Assembly: GCF_038630985.1 (NCBI RefSeq)
Contig: NZ_CP152049.1
Span: 6,034,501-6,098,500, forward strand
Reading direction: 5' to 3'
Length of the DNA stretch: 64,000 nucleotides
Source of the DNA: Paenibacillus sp. FSL H8-0548
GTDB taxonomy: Bacteria; Bacillota; Bacilli; Paenibacillales; Paenibacillaceae
Shown: in pieces, positions 55,690 through 64,000 of the stretch
How positions within the stretch are numbered: the stretch's first letter is position 1
Layout: every line of letters starts with the position of its first letter
The notes under the pieces: model-generated
The model's database searches: none
What the model was told of the DNA's origin: nothing
What the model saw: only the letters and a program-made list of their open reading frames with translations
Program-made: the position numbers and the translations under genes

Positions 55690-57281
55690 TCCTCATGCTT
55701 CCTTTCTGGAAGTAAAGTGTGTTTATAGGATTCAGGCGATACTCCATTTTGCTTCTTAAAAACTCTGCAAAAATATTTCGTGTCCTGATACCCGCACTCC
55801 TCGGAAATTTCATAAATTCGAAGTCTGTTCTCTGCAAGCAGCTCCTTCGCGCGTTTCATCCTTGCTGCCGTCACATGCTCGGAAAACGTCCTCCCTGTCC
55901 TGCTTTTAATTAAGGTGCTGAAATAGGACGGATTAAAGAAAAAATGCTCTGCTGCTCGTTCAAGCGTCACATCTTCTTTCGCATTTTCTTGTATCCAGCT
56001 GAGGCAATTCGCAACGATGATTTCTTTTTTGTTCTGCTGCGCTTGCATTAAAGCATCTTGCAGCTCCAAAAGCCTATCCTCTAGAAAAACCATTAGTTCG
56101 TTATAAGTTCCACAATCTTGAATAAGAGCCGTAGCTGTATTCGTGAGAAGGTTTCCAACCTTGCGATCAACGATAGGACGAATTCGGCTTATGAGCTTCA
56201 TCAATAGAAGAGATGTGTTTTCCTTAAGTACCGCTGGGTTCGCATGACCGCCGTCTGAAAGCTGCTTGAAGGCTGCCCTGCACATATCTATCGCACCATT
56301 TACAGCATTTCCGATCAGAGCTTCAAATAGCTTTTCCAAGTCGAGATTTATAGCATTTGAAGAAGGAAGCAGCTCATCATGAAACAGCACTCCCTTCCAG
56401 CTCTCATAGAAGCTATAGCGGTTTGCCGTTTGGGACGCCCGATAAGCTTTCGGCGCTTCCTTCAATAGAGATGTACAATTTGGTCCTATCCCGTGGGTAA
56501 GCTGCCCAATATCTGTCCAGTTCATCGCTAGTGCTGCTGCTACGCTGCGAATTTCTTTTTTTCTATCTAAAGTAAGAGGGGAGCTGCGGATAATCGTGAC
56601 GGCTTGATACCCCTCCTCTTTCAGTGCATTCAATGGGATCGTCATTGCTGTCCCAATGGTTGCCCAGCTACGCTCCAGGTCTCGCAGGAACAATGTGAAA
56701 TCATAATTTTCATCGCTGCTAAGATCAATGGTTAGCTTTGAGAAAATAACAATCCCCTCCCCCTGCAGCTCATCATACTTATTTAGCTCATCGTACTCCA
56801 TCGTCGTTATGCTTCCATTTAGCCAAGCTAACAGCAGCCGATTTCGATAAGCCGAGGAGGCGCTCTCCATCTGATGCTTCAGCTCCGCTGCCTTTTCGTG
56901 CTGCATCGATTCTTTCCCCAGCTGAAGCTCAATTCGACTGAGTACCTCCTCGATTTTCTCTACTTCCACAGGCTTTAACAAATAATCATAAGCACCGTGG
57001 CGAACCGCCTTCTGTGCATACTCAAACAGATCGTAGGCTGACACCATGACAACCTTCGTATGAATGTTTTCTTCCTTCAGCTTCTGCAAGAAGGTTAGTC
57101 CGTCCATGTTAGGCATCCGGATATCCGACAATACGACTTCCGGCAGCTCTGATCGGACAAGCTCCAATGCAGAAGCACCATCTTTAGCGGCAATGACCTC
57201 GGCACTCGGCCGTAATTGGCGTAATAAATTCAACATTCCTCTAAGATGTCTCGGTTCATCATCTACTACCAATATTCTCAC
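55686..57281 (-). CDS. YesN-type response regulator (arabinoside cassette)
   Basis: A 531-residue regulator. The receiver domain has the acceptor Asp in VVLSDIRMPNMDG and Lys in YLLKPVEVEK. A long linker domain follows, then a C-terminal AraC double HTH (about 430-520) with CGYQDTKYFCRVFKKQNG. It heads the cassette and lies just inside the right arm of the inverted repeat, with a short direct repeat starting 4 bp upstream of its start. Expected to activate the binding-protein promoter. Confidence 0.93.
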   Translation of the reverse strand: MRILVVDDEPRHLRGMLNLLRQLRPSAEVIAAKDGASALELVRSELPEVVLSDIRMPNMDGLTFLQKLKEENIHTKVVMVSAYDLFEYAQKAVRHGAYDYLLKPVEVEKIEEVLSRIELQLGKESMQHEKAAELKHQMESASSAYRNRLLLAWLNGSITTMEYDELNKYDELQGEGIVIFSKLTIDLSSDENYDFTLFLRDLERSWATIGTAMTIPLNALKEEGYQAVTIIRSSPLTLDRKKEIRSVAAALAMNWTDIGQLTHGIGPNCTSLLKEAPKAYRASQTANRYSFYESWKGVLFHDELLPSSNAINLDLEKLFEALIGNAVNGAIDMCRAAFKQLSDGGHANPAVLKENTSLLLMKLISRIRPIVDRKVGNLLTNTATALIQDCGTYNELMVFLEDRLLELQDALMQAQQNKKEIIVANCLSWIQENAKEDVTLERAAEHFFFNPSYFSTLIKSRTGRTFSEHVTAARMKRAKELLAENRLRIYEISEECGYQDTKYFCRVFKKQNGVSPESYKHTLLPERKHEE

Positions 57282-57284
57282 ACC

Positions 57285-57395
57285 GCTCAGCTCCTAGATC
57301 AAATTTACGTAGTGGTCGCTGCGCGAGTAGATCATTCTGAAGGGTCGCTCAGGCGAACACTTCGTTTCTCCAGAACGATCTTCTCGCTTCGCTAA
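57285..57395 (+). repeat. Direct repeat, copy 1
   Basis: The sequence from GCTCAGCTCCTAGATC to the end CTCGCTTCGCTA recurs at 57801-57965 with only a few changes. The centre differs: 12 bases here, a hairpin insert there. Confidence 0.8.
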
Positions 57396-57513
57396 ATCTG
57401 CATGTGATAAGTTCAACTTATAGATTAGACTCCAATGCGCAGCTATCCTTGTATCCTTGCAGCATCCTTAGCTGCGTACGACCCAAAATTCGTTATATCA
57501 TGCACTAAAGTTT

Positions 57514-57741
57514 CCGCTAAAATAAGGAGAAGCGCTTACACTGCACTTATTACAATGAAAACCTCACATGAGAGCTGTTTCAAATGGCTACATTGTATTA
57601 TTGCACTAGAATGAGCTCCAAACCAACGAATATCGCCCTAGAATAGGCATTCTATTGCACAAACTACAGTGTACGTATCGAGTCAGGCAAGTAACGTCGA
57701 TTACATTGTACAAACTGCAGTGTAGCCTCTCCCTATAGCGC
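57514..57741 (-). repeat. Right arm of the ~228-bp inverted repeat
   Basis: Reverse complement of 47440-47667, near identical. It lies in the spacer before yesN. Within it GTGTAAGCGCTTCTC on the minus strand (around 57525-57539) is a half-good cre match; the left arm has a G instead of A there, so only this copy could bind CcpA. Confidence 0.85.
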
Positions 57742-57800
57742 TGAACTCATCGAGCTAGCACGACCAATCTAAGAACCGGAGAACGAAAGCTAAAGTAACT

Positions 57801-57965
57801 GCTCAGCTCCTTGATCAAATTTACGTAGTGGTCGCTGCGCGAGTAGATCATTCTTACGATCGCGGTTGCAGCCAGATTCTTTGATTTTCTAAGACATTTA
57901 AAGGTAAGAATCTGGCTGCAAAGGCGAACACTTCGTTTCTCCAGAACGATCTTCTCGCTTCGCTA
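57801..57965 (+). repeat. Direct repeat, copy 2, with hairpin insert
   Basis: Same sequence as 57285-57395, but the centre holds a perfect 16-bp inverted repeat (57866-57881 with 57906-57921, TTGCAGCCAGATTCTT and complement) around a 24-nt loop. No gene is present between 57282 and 58555. Confidence 0.8.
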
Positions 57966-58282
57966 TAACTTTATTTTTCAGTCCAACTTATATAGCTTTA
58001 GTTTATTCAAGGTGAAACGGCTGTCGCCGTCCTTATGGCGGTGGCGCGTTTCATTCCGGAGAAATATAGAGATAGTATGGTGAATTGATATACTTTCCTA
58101 TATTTAAAAAAAGCGCCTTCATGTGGACAAGCGCTGAATTTTTGTTGACCTCATTATAAACACATTAGCCCTATATAGACAGATTAATAATATTAGATTG
58201 GTGGACTAATATTGGTATAATTATAAAGGACAAAATCACCCTTACAAGCGATTGGAAATCGCAGACGCGTCAGCTCACACTT

Positions 58283-58467
58283 CTAACGGAAACCAGAGAC
58301 GCTAAATCGCCTTTATTGTTCGTTTCAAGATTGTAACGGAAACACAGGCCTCTATTTGTACCCTACATGCCGTATCTCGCTTCATTTCTGCGTAATAGCG
58401 TCTCCCTCTTCCGTTAGAATGTGATGCTAACCAAAAATGGAACTTTAGCGTCTCTGATTTCCGTTAG
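58283..58467. repeat. Palindromic repeat with four CTAACGGAAA..AGAGACGCTA units
   Basis: Two forward units (58283-58304, about 58332-58354) face two reverse units (58396-58417, 58446-58467). The outer pair differs at one of 22 positions, so the whole 185 bp can fold into one long imperfect hairpin. It lies between two sugar loci, downstream of the third binding-protein gene. Confidence 0.7.
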
Positions 58468-58518
58468 CTTTCGTTATCAACAGGTTCGGAGAATGCATAC
58501 TTTTCTATACAATAACAA

Positions 58519-58544
58519 AAGAAGCGCCTCATTAGGCGCTTCTT
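58519..58544 (-). terminator. Terminator of the third importer operon
   Basis: A perfect 11-bp stem (58519-58529 with 58534-58544), 4-nt loop, T run on the minus strand. It sits 12 bp after the stop of the binding-protein gene. Confidence 0.85.
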
Positions 58545-58555
58545 CGATTACTCTA

Positions 58556-60121
58556 TTATTTTGCCGCTAAAAATGCGTCAATTTGGCTTTGTACCTCTGC
58601 TATAATTTTTTCGATTCCAGCTGAGCCCAGCTGCTTCTGCAAATCTGCCAGCCCTTTATCAACATCCTTGATAGCTCCGTATTCGAGTGGGATAGCGTAA
58701 CGCAGCATCACATTGCTCACATTCGCTACCTCGGTCTTCACCTTACTGTTATCAAACACGAAGGTTTCAAGCGGATAGTGATAAACCGTTTCCTGCCACG
58801 ATTTTTCCATAGCGGAAGCCTCTTCTGGGAAAGCGACATCGTCACGATTCAAATCAGAGTTGAAGCTCCAATTAGAGAAGCCCGTATAATTGGCGCTCTT
58901 GTCTGTGGATTGATACTTATTATCCCCAACAGCTGTGTAGTGAACCCCATCAATACCATACATCATGAGATTATGCAGCTCTGCATCATTTTGCATGAGA
59001 TCAATGAACATCAAAGCGCGCTCAGCATTTTTGGAGGTTGCATGAATCGACGTACCATTCTGTGTAGCAACTGCCTGTGACTTTTTCTTATCAGGAGTAA
59101 TGTCAGCCAAAGCCGCTTTGAATGGGGAATTTTCTCTTTCCATCGCAGCCTTTAATGCTCCCAGTGTCCCCATATTATGAGTAATAGATGCTGTCTTTCC
59201 TTCTTTGAAGTCCTGTTGATGATCGTTCTTATTGTTCAGTACGTTCTTGGACCAGGAATTATTGTCTGCAAGATCCTTGTAGTAGCTCAATAGTCCTTTA
59301 AATTCCTCTGTTTCATAAACGTTGAAAATTTGTCCCTTCTCATCCGTCAGCTTAAAGCCAATGGGAAGATCGAAGTCAAGCATATTCCATTCGAACTGCT
59401 GCTTCAATAATACACGGTCTAAATTATGAAGCTTCCAGTCCCCCGTTTCCGGAGTAAATGGAATGACTCCCTGCTCCTTTTCCGCAATCGTCTTCAAATA
59501 GTTTGCGTAAGCTTCAGGACTGTCGAGTGCAGGAAGATTGTATTTTTCGCGTAAATCCTCACGGTACAAAATAAGCTTTTCTACGGATTCCCCTCTATTT
59601 TGAGGTACCATATACAGTTTTCCATTTACTTTAGATTGATCCCAGCTAGACTCAGGCATTAGCTCCCAAGTTTTCGGCATATACGTCGATAGCAGCTCTT
59701 CTGTTAAATCTAGGAAACCACCTTTTAAAGCTTGGTCGTTATAGCCAGCCCAGTTAGCAGAGTAAATCAGGTCAAAATCTTCATTCGCCGCTAATTTAAG
59801 TGGATATTTTTGTGCCCAATCCGACCAGTCTAGAAATTCGCCTTCGATAGTTGCATTGATTTTTTCCTTCAGCTTCTTGTTGATTTCAGCAAAGACAGTG
59901 TCGTAGTCTACTGGCTTTGGCCCTACAAAAATCATTTTAAGCTTAACTTCTTTGGATGTATCGATTCCAGGCTCTACAGCATCCTTTTCTGGAGCAGACG
60001 CTTGTGGCTCTTTAGTAGGCTGCGGTGACTCGGCTGCCTTATTCGTATTGCCTGAGCATGCAGATAGAAGCATTACAAATGTTAATACAAGTGCGAGCAA
60101 AATGGATTTTTTCTTTGACAT
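58556..60121 (-). CDS. LplA-type extracellular solute-binding lipoprotein
   Basis: A 521-residue binding protein, longer than the other two and of the LplA subtype, which binds larger oligosaccharides (in relatives, pectin- or xylan-derived). Lipobox LLSAC (Cys near residue 22) and an acidic/Pro linker precede a domain starting VKLKMIFVGPKPVDYDTV. It comes after the two permease genes, an order typical for LplB-LplC-LplA sets. Its substrate cannot be deduced, as no hydrolase gene is next to it. Confidence 0.88.
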   Translation of the reverse strand: MSKKKSILLALVLTFVMLLSACSGNTNKAAESPQPTKEPQASAPEKDAVEPGIDTSKEVKLKMIFVGPKPVDYDTVFAEINKKLKEKINATIEGEFLDWSDWAQKYPLKLAANEDFDLIYSANWAGYNDQALKGGFLDLTEELLSTYMPKTWELMPESSWDQSKVNGKLYMVPQNRGESVEKLILYREDLREKYNLPALDSPEAYANYLKTIAEKEQGVIPFTPETGDWKLHNLDRVLLKQQFEWNMLDFDLPIGFKLTDEKGQIFNVYETEEFKGLLSYYKDLADNNSWSKNVLNNKNDHQQDFKEGKTASITHNMGTLGALKAAMERENSPFKAALADITPDKKKSQAVATQNGTSIHATSKNAERALMFIDLMQNDAELHNLMMYGIDGVHYTAVGDNKYQSTDKSANYTGFSNWSFNSDLNRDDVAFPEEASAMEKSWQETVYHYPLETFVFDNSKVKTEVANVSNVMLRYAIPLEYGAIKDVDKGLADLQKQLGSAGIEKIIAEVQSQIDAFLAAK

Positions 60122-60169
60122 GCTGAATTTCCCCCTAGACTTATATTGATAAACCAGGCTTCCCTGGAA

Positions 60170-61102
60170 TCATCCTTTTACAGCGCCAATCGTTAAGCCT
60201 TGAACAAAATATTTTTGAACAAATGGATAAGCAATGAGAATAGGGCCGCTCGCTACAATGGTCATCGCCATCTTAAGCCCCTCTGTCGGAATGATGGTCG
60301 TAACTACTGCGCCTGAGCCCATCATCGCCTTCCGCATACCATCCATATTGCCTAACATTTTGTACAAATAATATTGAAGCGGCATTAAATTCTGATCGGA
60401 TATAAACAAGAGCGCGTTATACCAATCATTCCAGTAGCCAAGGGCAAGAAAAAGACCGATGGTAGCCAAGGCTGGTTTAGACAAGGGAAGAATAAGACGA
60501 ATAAAGATTAGAAAATCGCCTGCGCCATCTATTTTTGCTGATTCAGTAATCGCTTCCGGTATGGCGCTCATAAAGGACTTCATGACAATAATGTAAAAAA
60601 CGTTAAGCAGCAAAGGTAGAATTAATGCCAGCGGCGTATCCTTTAAGTGGAGGTAATTGACCATAAGCAGGTACCAAGGAACCAACCCTCCGTTAAACAA
60701 CGTAGTGAAGAAGAAAAAGAAGGAAAAATGATTGCGCCATTTGAAATCCCTTCTAGAAATGCAGTAAGCAGTCATTGCGGTGAGAAGCAAGCCTAATGCA
60801 GTGCCAACTGCCGTAACCAATATCGTGACCGTATAAGCTTTGAGCATTTGATCAGGATACTTGAATAAAATTTGATATGCCTCCAACGAAAATTCTGAAG
60901 GGAAAAATTGAAATCCTTTCACAACAATACTGCTTTCCTCGGTTAAAGACGACGATAGTATAAGAATAAAAGGAATGATGCATAGGCATGCAAGAATCGC
61001 AAGAATGGTATAGCCAATTACAGCGAATAGCTGGCGATCCGTTTGTTTTATACCCGAGCTCTTGCTCATTTTTTTATTTAAGCCTAAGTCAGATGTATTC
61101 AT
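60170..61102 (-). CDS. LplC/YtcP-type ABC permease
   Basis: A 310-residue membrane protein with six predicted helices, coupling motif ESAKIDGAGDFLIFIRLILP and the C-terminal GLTIGAVKG. Extended N-terminal tail of ~25 polar residues, as in other YtcP proteins. It is 14 bp downstream of the LplB-like gene and 48 bp upstream of the binding-protein gene. Confidence 0.92.
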   Translation of the reverse strand: MNTSDLGLNKKMSKSSGIKQTDRQLFAVIGYTILAILACLCIIPFILILSSSLTEESSIVVKGFQFFPSEFSLEAYQILFKYPDQMLKAYTVTILVTAVGTALGLLLTAMTAYCISRRDFKWRNHFSFFFFFTTLFNGGLVPWYLLMVNYLHLKDTPLALILPLLLNVFYIIVMKSFMSAIPEAITESAKIDGAGDFLIFIRLILPLSKPALATIGLFLALGYWNDWYNALLFISDQNLMPLQYYLYKMLGNMDGMRKAMMGSGAVVTTIIPTEGLKMAMTIVASGPILIAYPFVQKYFVQGLTIGAVKG

Positions 61103-61116
61103 AGCTTGACCCCCAT

Positions 61117-62037
61117 TTAGAATAGCGCACGATCCTTGTCGTATTTGCGAACGGCATAGTTCACTACCATTATTGTTGTGAATCCTAAAATAGATTGATA
61201 AACCCCTGCTGCTGCCGACATTCCAATTTCATTCGTAGTAATCAGAGATCTGAATACGAAGGTATCAATAACATCCGTCGTAGAGAACAACACCCCGTTA
61301 TTGCCGATTAAGTTGTAGAACATTCCGAAGTCACCTCGAAAAATATTGCCGACTGCAAGCAAGGTGAGAATAATAATGGTAGGATACAGGTTCGGAATCG
61401 TCACGCGCAGCATGCGCTGGAAAATATTCGCCCCATCGATTTCGGCCGCTTCATACATTTCTGTATCAATGCTCGTAATCGCCGCTAAATACATGACCGT
61501 TCCGTATCCGAGCATCTTCCACGCCGACACAAATACTAATATATAGGGCCAATAGGCAGGTGTGTTGTAAATATCAACTGGCTCCATCCCCAGACCCTTA
61601 AGCAGAGCATTCACCGTTCCAATGTCGGTATTTAATAGGTTGTAGGCGATAGCTCCAACGACTACCCAGGATATAAAGTATGGCAGGAACATGATCGTTT
61701 GAGTGATCTTGCGGAACCACTTGCCGCCAACCTCAAACAAAAAAATCGCTGTAAACATTTGGAGTAAATTATTCACAATGATAAATGCGATATTGTATAG
61801 TGCTGTATTTCTTGTCACTCGCCAAGCATCCCCTGATTCAAAGAAAAAGCGAATGTTAGCCAAACCGTTCCATGGACTGCCGAACACACCGCCCGCATAA
61901 TCATAATGTTTAAAAGCAAGAATAATTCCCACCATCGGTACGTAAGCAAAAAGGAGAAAAAATATTACTCCTGGTGCCAGCATCAACAAAATGATTCTAT
62001 ATCTGACAAGATCATTCCAAAATTGATGTAGATTCAT
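61117..62037 (-). CDS. LplB/YteP-type ABC permease
   Basis: A 306-residue membrane protein with six predicted helices. The motif LAFKHYDYAGGVFGSPW after the first helix and the coupling loop EAAEIDGANIFQRMLRVTIP mark the LplB subgroup. First gene of the importer operon; 164 bp separate it from the response regulator, and a hairpin there suggests a separate transcript. Confidence 0.92.
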   Translation of the reverse strand: MNLHQFWNDLVRYRIILLMLAPGVIFFLLFAYVPMVGIILAFKHYDYAGGVFGSPWNGLANIRFFFESGDAWRVTRNTALYNIAFIIVNNLLQMFTAIFLFEVGGKWFRKITQTIMFLPYFISWVVVGAIAYNLLNTDIGTVNALLKGLGMEPVDIYNTPAYWPYILVFVSAWKMLGYGTVMYLAAITSIDTEMYEAAEIDGANIFQRMLRVTIPNLYPTIIILTLLAVGNIFRGDFGMFYNLIGNNGVLFSTTDVIDTFVFRSLITTNEIGMSAAAGVYQSILGFTTIMVVNYAVRKYDKDRALF

Positions 62038-62157
62038 CTCTACGCTCCTCTCTACCCTCTGTACGTCTTATTATAAAAGGCAGCAAGGATCAAAAAAATT
62101 GTGAGAAACAACTAAAACCAATACTAAATCAACGATTTCATGAAAAACGGCAAATAA

Positions 62158-62189
62158 ATAGCTCATAGTCCAACTGCGACTTGAGCTAT
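62158..62189 (-). terminator. Possible terminator after the third yesN
   Basis: ATAGCTCA (62158-62165) pairs with TGAGCTAT (62182-62189), and T-rich sequence follows on the minus strand. It lies just after the response-regulator stop and would separate it from the importer operon. Confidence 0.5.
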
Positions 62190-62201
62190 ACCTAAACATT
62201 A

Positions 62202-63791
62202 TTAAACTTTATTCTTTTTGCGATACTCTCCCGGTGACATTCCGATCAGCTGCTTAAACTGTCTATTGAAATAAATCATGTTTTTATATCCCGCCTGCTC
62301 AGCAATTTCATAAATCTTCTTCGTAGGGTCAGCCAGTCGCTCACATACCCGCTCCATGCGCAATTTATTTACATAGTCGCTGAATAAAATATTCGTCTCC
62401 GATTTAAACAGTTGTCCTAGATAATTAGGCGTAAAGTCAAAGTGGGCGGCAACCTCATTAAGTGTAATTTTCTGATCCAATCTTTCCTCTACATACGTTG
62501 TCATTCGATCGATCAGCTTTCGTTTTTGTCTTTGTTTTTTTAAATAGAGCAGCTCGGATAATTCAAAAAACCTTCTTCTGATCCAGGAGAGAATATCATG
62601 CACCGTTTCAAATTCGAACAAAATAAACGGCTGATGGGTCTCCCACTTTAAAATTTCATATAAATGCTCGTTCATTTGCTGCAGATCTGCGTGGAGCTTA
62701 GAGGTAATCCGAATAATAAGCTCGTAAATATCATTTTTCTGAGTTAATGGTTTATCGCCGCTAAACAGCTTAATCAAACAATCATCAATCGTCATCAGAT
62801 CATATTCAAGCATCGCTTGAAGCATCGTATTGACAACCTCTTCGAAATTCGGTGCCATTGCAGCCTGTGGACACCATTCTGAAGCTCCTTGAATTAACCG
62901 ATTTTTGCCCATAATCCATTTAATGCTCAGCGCAGCCTGTGCCTGCCGATAGCAATCATGCAGCTTGTTTACTTCGCTAGTGTACATGCCTGTTCCGATG
63001 GTAATGGTGTGTGAAAAGGTCTGATTGAAGCTCTGCACCAGCTCTTCCAGCAAGGCTGTAAAATATTCCTCTTGAATCGTCGCCAGCAAAACATAGCGGT
63101 AGTCATAGCTTGTCATGATGCTGCCCAAATTGTTATTCAGAACAAAATCCCGGAAATATTGAGTGATGCTGTTCATAAACAAGCGGCGCTCATCCTCCGT
63201 CTTGTCTTTAAACTTCCAAGCGAGATTATCGATCTCTATAATGGCCACAGTAGATCCCCGCTGCAATAGCGGTGTGATAAAGCTATGAATATGTGCCTCG
63301 ACCTGTCCCGGCGTGACGTCATTTAACCACCGCAGCAGCAGCTCCTGATTCACTAGAGTTAAGGTTTCAGATAGAGCCATAACCTCTTTTCGTTCTTCTT
63401 CAATCTTGTTGCAAATCTCAATCAGCATATCGTTAAGCTCGCTGTCATCTACCGGCTTAAGCAAGTAACCGCTTGCATTAAGCTGAATCGCTTCTTTGGC
63501 ATAGCTAAAATCCTGATGGCCGCTAATAAAAATAATTTGCACATCCGGATTGATTTCCTTCGCTTTGCGCGCAAACTCCATTCCAGACATAATCGGCATT
63601 CGAATATCAGACAAAATAAGATCGATTCGCTTCTGCTCCATAATTTTCAGCGCCGAAAACCCGCTCATGGCTGTCCCAACGTCCTGTAGATTCAAATGCT
63701 CGTTGCCGACTACACGACGTCTTAACCACTCTAAATCAACAGCCTCATCATCTACTAATAAAATGCTAATGTCCAAGCTCATATTCCTCAC
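62202..63791 (-). CDS. YesN-type response regulator (third system)
   Basis: A 529-residue regulator. Receiver domain with the acceptor Asp in LILSDIRMPIMSG and Lys in YLLKPVDDSE; central domain; C-terminal AraC double HTH (about 425-525) with AGYKNMIYFNRQFKQLIG. The start overlaps the upstream kinase gene by 4 bp. It most likely controls the LplABC-type importer downstream. Confidence 0.93.
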   Translation of the reverse strand: MRNMSLDISILLVDDEAVDLEWLRRRVVGNEHLNLQDVGTAMSGFSALKIMEQKRIDLILSDIRMPIMSGMEFARKAKEINPDVQIIFISGHQDFSYAKEAIQLNASGYLLKPVDDSELNDMLIEICNKIEEERKEVMALSETLTLVNQELLLRWLNDVTPGQVEAHIHSFITPLLQRGSTVAIIEIDNLAWKFKDKTEDERRLFMNSITQYFRDFVLNNNLGSIMTSYDYRYVLLATIQEEYFTALLEELVQSFNQTFSHTITIGTGMYTSEVNKLHDCYRQAQAALSIKWIMGKNRLIQGASEWCPQAAMAPNFEEVVNTMLQAMLEYDLMTIDDCLIKLFSGDKPLTQKNDIYELIIRITSKLHADLQQMNEHLYEILKWETHQPFILFEFETVHDILSWIRRRFFELSELLYLKKQRQKRKLIDRMTTYVEERLDQKITLNEVAAHFDFTPNYLGQLFKSETNILFSDYVNKLRMERVCERLADPTKKIYEIAEQAGYKNMIYFNRQFKQLIGMSPGEYRKKNKV

Positions 63792-64000
63792 TCCTGACGA
63801 ATCTCCTCATTATCAAGCGGAAGTAAAATTTGCACCGTCGTACCTGCTCCATAAATGCTGCCAATGCGAATGCCAAAATCGCTGCCGTATCTGAGCTTGA
63901 TTCGCTCCTCTACATTTTTCAATCCGTAGCCGTCTGATTCCGTCGTATTAAACAGCATTTTTTTCAACGTTTCCGGTCTCATTCCAATGCCGTTATCAAT
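63788..64000 (-). CDS. YesM-type sensor kinase, C-terminal end (partial)
   Basis: The frame runs in from the right edge. It shows the last part of an HATPase_c domain: DNGIGMRPETLKKM (N and G1 boxes), then GYGLKNVEERIKLRYG (G2 box) and GTTVQILLPL at the end. The start and sensor domain are beyond the window. Confidence 0.9.
   Translation of the reverse strand: MDNGIGMRPETLKKMLFNTTESDGYGLKNVEERIKLRYGSDFGIRIGSIYGAGTTVQILLPLDNEEIRQE

Overview
The window looks like chromosomal DNA of a soil Paenibacillus or close relative (Bacillales). The signs are three YesM/YesN two-component systems paired with carbohydrate ABC importers, long AraC-type response regulators, an S-layer-homology (SLH) anchored surface enzyme, lipoprotein solute-binding proteins, mid-GC coding sequence with AT-rich spacers, and Bacillales families such as DUF3895, DUF4358 and DUF6886. 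No rRNA, tRNA or CRISPR array was seen.

Layout. 1-5.6 kb: start of a secreted protein gene, a pentapeptide-repeat protein, then a decaying stretch with remnants of an integrase, TetR, GNAT, VOC and DinB genes around an intact MDR oxidoreductase. 5.9-7.1 kb: a DUF3895 protein with a six-copy acidic repeat. 7.1-15.7 kb (minus): YesM-YesN-binding protein-two permeases, with a class C-like group II intron inserted in the terminator after yesN. 16-20.5 kb: a secreted four-repeat protein, then a DUF4358-MBOAT-DHHW acylation operon. 20.6-23 kb: small hypothetical genes and palindromic or tandem intergenic repeats.

23.0-38.2 kb is the most remarkable part. A minus-strand seven-gene operon encodes a secreted/membrane vWA protein, a large tubulin/FtsZ-like GTPase, an 800-residue partner, a polytopic membrane vWA protein, a beta-rich protein, a zinc-ribbon P-loop GTPase and a GAP1-like membrane protein. 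A divergent pair shares the promoter region: an unlisted 51-aa membrane protein coupled by ATGA overlap to a zinc-ribbon membrane protein. It looks like a membrane-associated NTP-driven apparatus whose biological role I cannot assign; conflict/defence or envelope remodelling are the leading ideas.

38.2-47.4 kb: a helical protein, a 1374-aa SLH/cohesin-like/metallophosphoesterase protein, a BlaI/BlaR1-type sensor pair with two operator-like sites, an IS4 remnant, a C-terminally truncated VapBC module and a decayed HTH gene. 47.4-57.7 kb: an arabinoside-utilisation cassette (YesN, YesM, binding protein, two permeases, GH127, GH43) bracketed by a ~228-bp inverted repeat. 57.3-58.5 kb: direct and palindromic repeats. 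58.5-64 kb: a third YesMN system with an LplA/B/C-type importer, running off the right edge.

In each sugar locus the sensor kinase and regulator are expected to switch on the adjacent importer. Only the middle locus carries its own hydrolases, so its substrate class (L-arabinofuranosides) can be inferred.
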